From an uncultured Dokdonia sp. (GTDB lineage Bacteria; Bacteroidota; Bacteroidia; Flavobacteriales; Flavobacteriaceae), in contig NZ_CANLNH010000016.1 of NCBI RefSeq assembly GCF_947492535.1, forward strand, positions 47,233-111,232: DNA of 64,000 nt. Direction: 5' to 3'. A program made the position numbers and the translations under genes. The notes beneath the pieces are model-generated. The model was given only the letters and a program-made list of their open reading frames with translations, had not been told where the DNA came from and made no database searches. Below are positions 1-8,293 of the stretch, piece after piece; the first letter of the stretch is position 1; each line of letters starts with the position of its first letter.

Positions 1-2327
1 TGTGCTGATAGGTTACGTTCTGCTAGTGTCCATGTTGGACTTGCATCGGTAAGGTTTGAAGTAATATATATATTATTAATCCCATAGTTAGAATATACAA
101 CCATTCCTATATCAGGATCTGTAGGATGTATGGCGACACCACTCACAACTGAATTTGCAATAGTAGATGCACCAGACGGTGTTATATTAACTGCTGTATT
201 CAAATTAGTATTACGAGGGTTTACATGTTTAAATACGCCTCCATTTTCTCCTCCTATCAATGTAAAACTACTTGTAGTATATGCACCTCTCGTAGATGCA
301 ATACTACGTATATTTTGGCTTGTTGATAAGCTTCCTATATTACTCCATCCACCATTATTAGATAAAACTGTTTGAGGGTTATTTGCTCTATGAAGAGTTG
401 GTCCATCTGCATAATATAATGTATTGGAATCTGTATCTAAATGAAAATACGTTACGAAAATACTACTGCTTGTTCCAGCTGGTCGTATTACATGAAAAAA
501 TACTTGTGTAGCCGTTGGATCTAAAGGACTTAAAAATACATCAACTCCCCCAGCAGCTCCTGCCCTAAAGGGACCTGTAGCAAATAAGTCACCATTTTGA
601 AAAGCATGAAATATATCTATATCGGGTAATGTACTACCAGTACTTCTTCTACCTACAGCAGCTGCGCCACCGTCTGCTCCAGAGACTTCTGTCATTTCTG
701 TTGTATTAGCTACATCTGGTAACGTAATCGAAGTACCTCCAATAGTAGTTCCATTATCTTGTGCACCCCCAACTACAACGTCAGATCCAGCTTGAGGATC
801 TAGTCCTACGTGATAAAATTGATAGGTTTGATAATCATTATTTAAAGAAGTCCAACGTACGGTTCCTGTAGTTACATCTGTTGTATGAACCCCTCCATCT
901 GTACCAGAAAGTAAGGTGTTTGGATTAAAAGGGCTGAATACCAAATCATGTATATCTGGGTGATGTGTATCTCCATCATTGGCAGCATCATCTCCAGATC
1001 CATAAGATGCAAAGCTCGTATTATTAATATACCCACCTATACGCTCAAACGTAGCATCATTTACAATATCAGCTATACGAAAAATATTTACACCGCCTAT
1101 TACTACAAAATCTACATCATCTGGTTTTACACTAACTTCTAGGTCATACCCTCCTTGTACGGCAAAAGGATCATTTCCAGCAAGATCTCCTCCAGGTTCA
1201 TCAGGAAGTTTTGCTGAAAAATCTGTCCATATATCTGTTCCTGCATCATATCTCCATAAGTCGGCTTCTATAGCTCCACCATTACCATTAGCATACAATG
1301 CATATACTACATCTGTATCTGAAGGAGCTATTCCTAAAACTATCCTACCTGCGGCTGCCCATCCCATGGGTGTTCCATTTTGAGCAATACGTGTATACGT
1401 TCCATTACCACCAGCTAGTGAGGTATACACCCCATTAGATCCGCTTGCTCCATTAACAGAAACAAATACACGACCTGTAGCTGTTACCTTTACATCTGTA
1501 TTTCCTGCATTAGATATAAATAGTTCTGCACTTAAATTTGTTCCATCAAAACTAAAAATACCATCAAAAGTAGCAATATAAAGGTCACCCGTAGTAGGAC
1601 TTACTGCTAAGGAGTTATTATAATCAAACACAGAGTCAAACTCTTCAAACGTAGAATCTGTACCTGGAATTTGCGTCCATGTTTGACCACTATCAGTAGA
1701 ACGCCATATCCCCTGTCCGTTATAAAGGGCTCCACCTAGATTTGCACTATTACCTAAAACTTCTCCAGTACCATAATACCATATATTCTGAAATCCTACT
1801 CGTGGATCTTGTGCGATTGCTGTTACATTATGTATCTCATCATTAGGAGAAACTTTTACCCAAGAAGCACCACCATCGGTAGTTCTAAACATACCACTAC
1901 TTACACCTCCAGCAAGCATCGTATTTCCTGTAACATCACTTAGATCAACAGCGAGAGCTCTGGTACGTCCTCCTAAATTTGAAGGTCCTCTAGCTTCATA
2001 AGGAATTGTAAAAGCTCTTGTATTTGATGCTCTAGAGTTGCTATACGATTTCTCTCTCATAGCAGCTTCTAATTCTAATTCTTTTTCTTCTCTTGGTATT
2101 AATCCCGTCGCAGGATTTTTTTGCATGTTAAAATCAAATTGAGCTCGCTGCTCTATTGTACGTCTTTTCTCTTCTAGAGACTTTTTTTCTTTCTTCAAAG
2201 AAGTTAGCGTCTCAATTTGAGGTTCCTCTGTTTCTTCTGATGTTGTTTTTGTTTCTCCATCATAAAAAAACAAAAAGCAAAAAATCCCAAGAAAAATAAC
2301 TGAAATGGTTAGTATTTTTTTGTTCAT
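1..2327 (-). CDS. Large secreted BNR/Asp-box repeat protein (partial, C-terminus outside window)
   Basis: The reverse strand is open from an ATG at 2327 to the left edge, about 775 residues with no stop. The N-terminus has a single hydrophobic segment at about residues 4-20 (signal peptide or anchor), then a Lys/Glu-rich stretch to about residue 80. From about residue 100 come repeated Asp-box-like motifs such as RTTDGGASW, RSTDSGQTW and SGTDGGVHTT, typical of BNR/sortilin-like beta-propellers. Flavobacterial proteins of this kind are usually exported by T9SS and end in a sorting domain; that end is not visible, so T9SS export is inference. Substrate is unknown; roles in glycan or protein binding or glycosidase-like activity are possible. 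The next gene (yajC) runs in the same direction but is separated by a terminator. Confidence 0.8.
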   Translation of the reverse strand, partial: MNKKILTISVIFLGIFCFLFFYDGETKTTSEETEEPQIETLTSLKKEKKSLEEKRRTIEQRAQFDFNMQKNPATGLIPREEKELELEAAMREKSYSNSRASNTRAFTIPYEARGPSNLGGRTRALAVDLSDVTGNTMLAGGVSSGMFRTTDGGASWVKVSPNDEIHNVTAIAQDPRVGFQNIWYYGTGEVLGNSANLGGALYNGQGIWRSTDSGQTWTQIPGTDSTFEEFDSVFDYNNSLAVSPTTGDLYIATFDGIFSFDGTNLSAELFISNAGNTDVKVTATGRVFVSVNGASGSNGVYTSLAGGNGTYTRIAQNGTPMGWAAAGRIVLGIAPSDTDVVYALYANGNGGAIEADLWRYDAGTDIWTDFSAKLPDEPGGDLAGNDPFAVQGGYDLEVSVKPDDVDFVVIGGVNIFRIADIVNDATFERIGGYINNTSFASYGSGDDAANDGDTHHPDIHDLVFSPFNPNTLLSGTDGGVHTTDVTTGTVRWTSLNNDYQTYQFYHVGLDPQAGSDVVVGGAQDNGTTIGGTSITLPDVANTTEMTEVSGADGGAAAVGRRSTGSTLPDIDIFHAFQNGDLFATGPFRAGAAGGVDVFLSPLDPTATQVFFHVIRPAGTSSSIFVTYFHLDTDSNTLYYADGPTLHRANNPQTVLSNNGGWSNIGSLSTSQNIRSIASTRGAYTTSSFTLIGGENGGVFKHVNPRNTNLNTAVNITPSGASTIANSVVSGVAIHPTDPDIGMVVYSNYGINNIYITSNLTDASPTWTLAERNLSA

Positions 2328-2630
2328 AATTAAGTTAGTTTTAGAGTTTAGGGGGCTCTATATGAATATTTGATTTGACTTAAAACATATACATTTAAAA
2401 TTCATCTACAGCTATATCAAAACGATATAGAAGTATCTAAAGTTTAACTTGCTAAAAATACATATTTTTTTAAAAAAATATCGACAAAAGACAATTAAAA
2501 TCGATAAAATACATAGTTTTTGTATGTCAAAAATAGCAAAACACCCTAAAATCTATATAAATTACTGAAAATTAATGTTATAACACAAAAATCAAAATCT
2601 TAATATTAATATAATTTTATAGCACAAAAA
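2328..2630. other. AT-rich intergenic region upstream of the BNR protein
   Basis: No coding potential seen. A perfect 7-bp inverted repeat (CTATATC-AAAAC-GATATAG, 2412-2430) lies about 85 bases upstream of the BNR gene start and could be an operator or a chance match. One CAAAAATA at 2528 (TATTTTTG on the minus strand) matches a -7 element but has no good -33 partner. Confidence 0.4.
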
Positions 2631-2659
2631 AAAGAGCTATCCGTTACAGATAGCTCTTT
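2631..2659 (-). terminator. Rho-independent terminator after yajC
   Basis: An 11-bp perfect stem (AAAGAGCTATC / GATAGCTCTTT) with a 7-base loop is followed on the minus strand by a run of T. It lies 23 bases past the yajC stop and ends the DUF1573-yajC transcript. Confidence 0.85.
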
Positions 2660-2682
2660 TACTATTGAGTAAAAAGTATACT

Positions 2683-2964
2683 CTATTTTTTTGAAACTAC
2701 AGGGGCATTTAATTTACTACTCATTTCAATAGAAATAGCAGATCTTTCAAATTTCATTTTTCCAGCGCCAGTTTCTAATACAAATGTAGTATCATTTAAT
2801 TCTAACACTTTCCCATGTAGACCACTTTTGGTAATTATTTTATCACCTTTTTTTAAGGCCTTATCAAAAGCCTTTTCTTGCTTATTTTTTTTCTGTTGCG
2901 GCAGTACTATAAAAAATATAATAAATACTGCAAATAGCAAGATGGGTCCTAATAATTCGCTCAT
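2683..2964 (-). CDS. yajC: Preprotein translocase subunit YajC
   Basis: 93 residues. A single N-terminal transmembrane helix (about residues 4-22, ending in LPQQKK) is followed by a small basic/beta domain with the KGDKIITKSGLHGKV motif that marks YajC. YajC associates with SecDF-YidC at the inner membrane and assists Sec export. Its start is 3 bases after the stop of the DUF1573 lipoprotein, so the two form an operon, and a terminator follows directly. The order nusB, DUF1573, yajC is common in Bacteroidota. The length is normal for the family. Confidence 0.95.
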   Translation of the reverse strand: MSELLGPILLFAVFIIFFIVLPQQKKNKQEKAFDKALKKGDKIITKSGLHGKVLELNDTTFVLETGAGKMKFERSAISIEMSSKLNAPVVSKK

Positions 2965-2967
2965 ATA

Positions 2968-3429
2968 TTATTTGCTAGCTCCAGCTGCTGGTGCATTTAC
3001 AAAAGCTTTAATACGTAAGGTTTCAGTTCCTTTTTCAGTATTAGCTTTGATAGTAATCATTTTTGTGATAGCGTTTGTACCACTAGCGTTATACTTTACT
3101 AGTAACTCACCTTTTTCTCCTGGTGCAACTGGGTTTTTTGAATACTCAGGAACCGTACATCCACAAGAACTCTTAGCATCTACAATTACTAAAGGTGCTT
3201 TTCCTGTATTTGTAAAAGTAAATTTATGATCTACTGGGTTTCCTTTATCAATAGAACCAAAATCATACTCAGTCTCGTCAAAAGTCATCACAGGAAATTC
3301 AGTTGCTTGCGCATCACGTGCTGCAGCTACTTCTATATTACCTTCTTTAACTTTACTTGTTGCATCTTCTTTACAAGATGTAAAGATCATAGCAGTTAGT
3401 ACACCTAATACTAGAATACCTTTTTTCAT
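2968..3429 (-). CDS. DUF1573 domain lipoprotein
   Basis: 153 residues. Lipoprotein signal peptide with lipobox ending at FTSC (Cys about residue 19). The rest is a DUF1573 Ig-like beta domain (about 48-150) with the hallmark YDFGSIDKG, then HKFTFTNTGKAPLVI and SCGCTVPEYS. DUF1573 is an ASH/MSP-like fold of unknown biochemical function, common in Bacteroidota envelopes. It is the first gene of a two-gene unit with yajC (3-base gap), and a TAnnTTTG-type promoter lies just upstream, so it may be transcribed separately from nusB. Confidence 0.9.
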   Translation of the reverse strand: MKKGILVLGVLTAMIFTSCKEDATSKVKEGNIEVAAARDAQATEFPVMTFDETEYDFGSIDKGNPVDHKFTFTNTGKAPLVIVDAKSSCGCTVPEYSKNPVAPGEKGELLVKYNASGTNAITKMITIKANTEKGTETLRIKAFVNAPAAGASK

Positions 3430-3461
3430 TTTTTATAATTTTAATTAATATAGTTCAACCA

Positions 3462-3491
3462 CAAAAGTACTAAAAATACTTATAACCAAAA
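3462..3491 (-). promoter_or_regulatory. Predicted Bacteroidota sigma-ABfr-type promoter of DUF1573-yajC
   Basis: On the minus strand TTTTG (3487-3491) is followed by 17 bases and then TACTTTTG (3462-3469), an exact match to TAnnTTTG. It ends about 32 bases upstream of the DUF1573 start codon. The spacing is at the low end of the accepted 17-23 range. Confidence 0.55.
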
Positions 3492-3588
3492 GTTAACAAG
3501 ATTAGTTTATCATAGTATTTTTCACACAGCGATAAAAAATCTGAAAACACACATAATCAAATACTTGTGTGTATGTTATTTTAAAACA

Positions 3589-4533
3589 TTACTCAAGACC
3601 TCTTCCTTCTTTCTTAAATTTATTTGTTTTTTGGTATTCTTTTACGAGTTTATCTAGTATTCCATTAATAAATATGCTGCTCTTTGGCGTAGAATATTCT
3701 TTAGCAATTTCTAAATACTCGTTAATAGTAGCTTTTACAGGAATAGAAGGAAATTTTAAGAATTCACACAATGCCATTTTAATCAATACGAAATCTACAT
3801 CGGCAATACGTTCTTTATCCCAATTAGGTGTGTTTTTCTCTATCTCTTCACTTAAAAAGGCATTATTTCCAAAAGTTTGCTCTAATAATTCAATACTAAA
3901 CATCTTATCATCTTCATTTTTGAATAAACTAGGAAGAAAAAGACTTTCTGGAGAATTAGGTTTTACTTTCTGTAATCTTTTTAAGACTGTCATATTTACG
4001 ATAGGAAGATCATCTATCCAAGTAATTCTACTATCTTCTATATAATCGTATAGCTTATCATTAGGTGCGATTAATTCTGTATACCATTGTATCACAAAAT
4101 CTTTTGCACTTTTAAAATCCGAAGTAGCGTCATTCATATAGTTTTCATAAAGATCACTCGCGATGAGTTCATTAAATATGACTGCAACATACTCATCATC
4201 CATACGCCAATTTTTCAGCTTACGCTTGTCAAGTTCGTCTTGTAATAAAGCATTATCACTTAGTTTTACAAGAACCTCATTGGTAATAAACTTTCTGTTT
4301 GGATTTTTTTCTTCTTCGGTAGCAAGAATTTTTTTAGACAGTTTTTCTGAGTGCGCTTTCGCGAAAGCGTGTACCTCCACCATCATATCTAGCATTAATA
4401 GGTATAGGTTATATACCTGTGCTATACTATCGTTTACAAATTTACCTTCTACCTGGAGATTATTATTCTCCTTGCATCCCATTGCATAAATGGTTTGCAT
4501 CACCTTCACTCGAATGTGTCTTCTATTAAGCAT
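3589..4533 (-). CDS. nusB: Transcription antitermination factor NusB (long Bacteroidota form)
   Basis: 314 residues, about twice the size of E. coli NusB but normal for Bacteroidota, which carry a long N-terminal extension. The start MLNRRHIRVKVMQTIYA is the conserved RxxRxxxMQxLYA helix of the family, which fixes the start codon. The canonical NusB fold is in the C-terminal half, with DVDFVLIKMALCEFLKF, PVKATINEYLEIAKEYS and FINGILDKLVKE. It works with NusE(S10) on boxA RNA in rRNA antitermination. One copy of the dispersed palindrome (4354-4369) lies in frame and encodes AFAKA in a variable N-terminal segment. Confidence 0.93.
   Translation of the reverse strand: MLNRRHIRVKVMQTIYAMGCKENNNLQVEGKFVNDSIAQVYNLYLLMLDMMVEVHAFAKAHSEKLSKKILATEEEKNPNRKFITNEVLVKLSDNALLQDELDKRKLKNWRMDDEYVAVIFNELIASDLYENYMNDATSDFKSAKDFVIQWYTELIAPNDKLYDYIEDSRITWIDDLPIVNMTVLKRLQKVKPNSPESLFLPSLFKNEDDKMFSIELLEQTFGNNAFLSEEIEKNTPNWDKERIADVDFVLIKMALCEFLKFPSIPVKATINEYLEIAKEYSTPKSSIFINGILDKLVKEYQKTNKFKKEGRGLE
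4354..4369. repeat. Palindrome CGCTTTCGCGAAAGCG inside nusB
   Basis: Exact 16-bp copy of the window-wide palindrome, read in the nusB frame as Ala-Phe-Ala-Lys-Ala. Confidence 0.9.
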
Positions 4534-4571
4534 AGCTACAAAGAACTTTTTTCTTTTAAATAAATTAAAAA

Positions 4572-4601
4572 AGGGATTTTATCTTTATTGATAAAATCCC
4601 T
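4572..4601 (-). terminator. Terminator after the amino acid dehydrogenase
   Basis: A 12-bp perfect stem (AGGGATTTTATC / GATAAAATCCCT) with a 6-base loop; on the minus strand it is followed by TTTTTTAATT. It sits between the dehydrogenase and nusB and so separates their transcription. Confidence 0.85.
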
Positions 4602-4636
4602 GCGAAAATACATATTTTTATAAGTAGTATTCCTAC

Positions 4637-5734
4637 TTATTTTTGATTTTTACGTGCTTCAATACGTTCTAATGCAACTTTAAGAGCTGCTTGATGTGTT
4701 GTAATGTTACTAGTTTCTGCGGTACGCATGATTTCTAGTGTTGTATCATAAATATTTTCTGTCTTACGGATGATTTCTTGTTTTCCATAATTTTCGAGCT
4801 CTGCATATACATTAATAATACCTCCTGCATTAATTAAGAAATCTGGAGCATATACAATCCCTTTTTGCTGTAATAAAGATCCATGTATATTTTCATCAGC
4901 TAGTTGGTTGTTTGCTGCTCCTGCAATTACTTTTGCTTGTATTTTGTTAACTGTTTCATCATTAACAGTAGCACCTAATGCACAAGGAGCATAGATGTCC
5001 ATAGGAACGCTATATACATCATCACCTCTATAGATCTCTGCACCGTACTTTTTACTAACCTCCTCTAGACGTGCTTCATTAATATCACTTATAATCACAT
5101 TACCTCCTTCGTTAGTGACATGTTCTACAAGTACTTCTCCTACGTGTCCAATACCTTGTACAAGAACAGTACGTCCTTCTAAATTATCAGAACCAAATGT
5201 ATATTTTGAAGCTGCTTTCATTCCCATAAAAACACCATAAGCAGTAATAGGAGAAGGATTTCCTGCGCCTCCTTTACTTTCTGAAATCCCAGTTACATAT
5301 GGAGTCACTTCACGTACTAAATCCATATCTGCTGTTTCCATTCCTACGTCTTCAGCAGTAATATATTTTCCACTAAGAGAATGTACAAACTCTCCAAAAC
5401 GTTTCATTAATTCTGGTGTCTTCTGAGTTTTGGCATCTCCTATAATAACAGCTTTACCACCACCTAAATTAAGACCTGTAATCGCACTCTTGAAAGACAT
5501 CCCTCTAGATAAACGAAGTACATCATTTAATGCATCCCACTCTGTTGCATAATTCCACATACGGGTACCTCCAAGTGCTGGACCTAGAACTGTATTATGT
5601 ATCCCAATGATTGCTTTTAATCCTGTATCTTTGTCATTGCAAAAAACAATTTGTTCGTGATCATTGAAAGAAAGCTGTCCAAAAACTGGGTCTGCTTTTT
5701 TTAGTTCTTGAGGGGTAAGTATATCTGCAGTCAT
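4637..5734 (-). CDS. Leu/Val/Phe-type NAD-dependent amino acid dehydrogenase
   Basis: 365 residues, the usual length for leucine/valine dehydrogenases. It carries the dimerisation/catalytic half with LGPALGGTRMW and the catalytic lysine motif NLGGGKAVIIGD, then EDVGM, then a Rossmann fold with VQGIGHVGEVL and the Asp ending the second strand (ISDINE). Motifs near the end include INAGGIINVYAE. The enzyme oxidatively deaminates branched-chain amino acids to 2-oxo acids in the cytoplasm; exact substrate preference cannot be read from sequence. It has its own promoter and terminator, so it is monocistronic, and it is divergent from the ABC transporter at 5871. Confidence 0.92.
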   Translation of the reverse strand: MTADILTPQELKKADPVFGQLSFNDHEQIVFCNDKDTGLKAIIGIHNTVLGPALGGTRMWNYATEWDALNDVLRLSRGMSFKSAITGLNLGGGKAVIIGDAKTQKTPELMKRFGEFVHSLSGKYITAEDVGMETADMDLVREVTPYVTGISESKGGAGNPSPITAYGVFMGMKAASKYTFGSDNLEGRTVLVQGIGHVGEVLVEHVTNEGGNVIISDINEARLEEVSKKYGAEIYRGDDVYSVPMDIYAPCALGATVNDETVNKIQAKVIAGAANNQLADENIHGSLLQQKGIVYAPDFLINAGGIINVYAELENYGKQEIIRKTENIYDTTLEIMRTAETSNITTHQAALKVALERIEARKNQK

Positions 5735-5783
5735 AACTATATTTATAAAGTGAATATTTTATCTTTTTACTAAAAAGATCGTG

Positions 5784-5819
5784 CAAAAATAACGAATAGT
5801 TCAATTTGTTGATGCAAAA
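5784..5819 (-). promoter_or_regulatory. Predicted promoter of the amino acid dehydrogenase
   Basis: On the minus strand TTTTG (5815-5819) - 23 bases - TATTTTTG (5784-5791), an exact TAnnTTTG -7 element about 50 bases upstream of the start codon. The spacing is at the upper limit of the flavobacterial range. Confidence 0.5.
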
Positions 5820-5870
5820 TTGACGTTAAAATGAGAATTTGTTAATAAAATATATGTATTCCATTCATAA

Positions 5871-7622
5871 ATGAAAGCCCTTACATCCTTAAACCACTAC
5901 TTTTTACGCTATAAATGGAGACTGATCATTGGTATTTTTACCATTATTGCTGCACGCTTTTTTGCAGTTACTGTGGTGACACTTGTAGGTACGTCTGTAG
6001 AAATTATAGAAAAATATACTTCAACTAAGATTACCTATACTCAATTTGTTGATGAATTAGAAAACTCTTTATTACTATTATTAGGAGCTGTTTTTTTATC
6101 AGGCTTTTTTACATTTTTAATGCGTCAACTCGTTATTGTTGTCTCTCGCTATATAGAAGCAGATCTTAAAGATGACATCTATGCTCAATACCAAAGACTA
6201 TCATTAGGGTTCTATAAAAAAAATAGAACAGGAGATTTAATGAATCGTATTAGTGAAGATGTAGGAAAGGTACGTATGTATGTAGGACCTGCGATTATGT
6301 ATATGCTTACAGCCTTAGTGCTGTTTGCGACCGTAATCCCATATATGTATACTACAGCGCCAAGTTTAACGCTATATACACTTATCCCCTTACCCATTTT
6401 ATCTATCGCTATTTATAAATTAAGCCGTGAGATTCATAAACGAAGTACAATCGTTCAAGAATACTTATCAAAATTAACAACGTTTACGCAAGAATCATTT
6501 AGTGGAATATCTGTCATAAAAGCATATACATTAGAAGGCTATACACATCAGGGGTTTTCGAGATTAAGTGATGATAGTAAAAATAAAAACCTAGACTTAG
6601 TAAAAGTGCAAGCATTCTTTTTTCCATTAATGATTGGACTTATAGGATCTAGTAACTTATTGGTTATATATATTGGGGGGAATCAATATATTAATGATCA
6701 AATAAAACTAGAAACGCTTGTAGAGTTTATCATGTTTGTAAATATGCTCACCTGGCCCGTCGCTACTGTAGGGTGGGTTACTTCTATTATAAAAGCAGCC
6801 GAAGCATCACAAATAAGGATTAATGAGTTTTTGAAGATTGAACCAGAAATTCAAAATACTATAGAAACTTCTACTCCTATTCAAGGACGTATTACATTTG
6901 ACAATGTGAGTTTTACCTATGAAGACACTAATATTACAGCTCTTAAAAATGTAAGCTTCTCTATTGAAAAAGGAAAAACATTAGCTATTATTGGACGTAC
7001 TGGTTCTGGAAAATCGACTATATTGGAACTTATAGGTCGATTATATGATGTGACTTCTGGAGAAATACGTATTGACGACACCCCTATTCTCAATATAAAT
7101 TTAAATGATTTACGTACATCTATAGGATATGTACCTCAAGATGCTTTCTTATTTTCTGATAGCATTAAAGAAAACATCAAGTTTGGAGCACCAAATGCTA
7201 CAGATGAAGAAGTAATTACTTATGCAAAAGCTGCTGTCGTTCATCAAAATATCATAGACTTTAAAGAAACATATGATACTATTTTAGGAGAACGAGGCAT
7301 CACACTATCTGGAGGGCAAAAACAACGAGTATCTATTGCTAGAGCACTTATAAATAAACCAAAACTCATTCTGCTAGATGATTCTTTGAGTGCTGTTGAT
7401 ACGGAAACTGAGGAACAAATTTTAGAAAATCTTAACATAATTAACAAAGATTCGACTACTATAATCGTTAGTCATAGAATATCTTCGGCAAAAAATGCAG
7501 ATCAAATTATAATTCTTGATGAAGGAAAAATAACTCAGCAAGGCACTCATAATCAGCTTATAAAAGAAGAAGGATATTACAAAGAGTTATATATAAAACA
7601 ATTAGATGAGAAAGAAATGTAA
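5871..7622 (+). CDS. ABC transporter, fused permease and ATPase (MsbA/exporter type)
   Basis: 583 residues. The N-terminal half (about 15-320) is a six-helix type IV exporter transmembrane domain; the nucleotide-binding domain follows (about 340-580). Visible motifs: Walker A GRTGSGKST (375-383), signature LSGGQKQR (479-486), Walker B LILLDD (499-504) followed by SLSAVD, and H-loop His at about 535 (IIVSHR). All catalytic residues are present. As a half-transporter it should work as a homodimer exporting a lipid, peptide or drug; substrate is not predictable. It is divergent from the dehydrogenase and lies 77 bases upstream of the DUF3276 gene, possibly in one transcript. Confidence 0.93.
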   Translation: MKALTSLNHYFLRYKWRLIIGIFTIIAARFFAVTVVTLVGTSVEIIEKYTSTKITYTQFVDELENSLLLLLGAVFLSGFFTFLMRQLVIVVSRYIEADLKDDIYAQYQRLSLGFYKKNRTGDLMNRISEDVGKVRMYVGPAIMYMLTALVLFATVIPYMYTTAPSLTLYTLIPLPILSIAIYKLSREIHKRSTIVQEYLSKLTTFTQESFSGISVIKAYTLEGYTHQGFSRLSDDSKNKNLDLVKVQAFFFPLMIGLIGSSNLLVIYIGGNQYINDQIKLETLVEFIMFVNMLTWPVATVGWVTSIIKAAEASQIRINEFLKIEPEIQNTIETSTPIQGRITFDNVSFTYEDTNITALKNVSFSIEKGKTLAIIGRTGSGKSTILELIGRLYDVTSGEIRIDDTPILNINLNDLRTSIGYVPQDAFLFSDSIKENIKFGAPNATDEEVITYAKAAVVHQNIIDFKETYDTILGERGITLSGGQKQRVSIARALINKPKLILLDDSLSAVDTETEEQILENLNIINKDSTTIIVSHRISSAKNADQIIILDEGKITQQGTHNQLIKEEGYYKELYIKQLDEKEM

Positions 7623-7699
7623 AAAAAAATTGGGCGACATTCTTTTTTTTATCATTTTTGAGCAAGGAATTACTAAAAAACTAAAACTACAAATTGACT

Positions 7700-8092
7700 A
7701 TGGGTGATTATGATTCGAGGGATAATGAAGAAATTTTCTCAAAAGTATTAAGAGCTGGAAGAAGAACATATTTCTTTGATGTACGTTCTACAAAAGCAGG
7801 AGATTATTATTTAACCATTACAGAAAGTAAAAAGTTTACAAATGATGATGGTTCATTTCACTTTAAAAAGCACAAAATTTATCTTTATAAGGAAGATTTT
7901 TCTGGATTTACAGATATCTTAAATGAAATGACTTCATATATCCTTCAAGAAAAAGGAGAAGAAGTGATCAGTGATCGCCATCAAAGTAATTATCAACGCA
8001 CTGAAGCTGTAGAAGATAATGATGGAACTACAGATGAAGCAGATGCTCCTAATGCAGAAAGCTTTACTAATGTAAATTTTGAAGATATATAA
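7700..8092 (+). CDS. DUF3276 / PUR-alpha-like nucleic acid-binding protein
   Basis: 130 residues from the ATG at 7700. An in-frame TTG at 7694 is less likely, because relatives begin MGxYxxRxxEEIFSKV. The conserved core EEIFSKVLRAGRRTYFFDVR is followed by DYYLTITESKK and HKIYLYKEDF, the single PUR repeat of the Bacteroidota/spirochete family; the acidic tail (about 95-130) is disordered. Homologs bind single-stranded nucleic acid, and the Borrelia member (EbfC/BpuR-like) is a regulator; the flavobacterial role is not established. A strong terminator follows 20 bases after the stop. Confidence 0.88.
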   Translation: MGDYDSRDNEEIFSKVLRAGRRTYFFDVRSTKAGDYYLTITESKKFTNDDGSFHFKKHKIYLYKEDFSGFTDILNEMTSYILQEKGEEVISDRHQSNYQRTEAVEDNDGTTDEADAPNAESFTNVNFEDI

Positions 8093-8111
8093 ATAGATCT
8101 TTAGAAAATAA

Positions 8112-8151
8112 AATCAAAAAAGCCTATCAATTATGATAGGCTTTTTTGATT
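8112..8151 (+). terminator. Terminator after DUF3276
   Basis: An 18-bp perfect stem (AATCAAAAAAGCCTATCA and its complement) with an ATTA loop and T-rich 3' side. It is symmetrical enough to act on either strand. Confidence 0.9.
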
Positions 8152-8293
8152 AAAATAGTCAATCTCTTTTTTTAAGAGAATATACTTGTTAAAAGCATTC
8201 TAAACTTTACAATACACAGGGTTTTTTAGCTTATTTTTAACGTCTCTGGAATAAACCAAACTAATAACTCACTAATAACAAACCAAATACGTT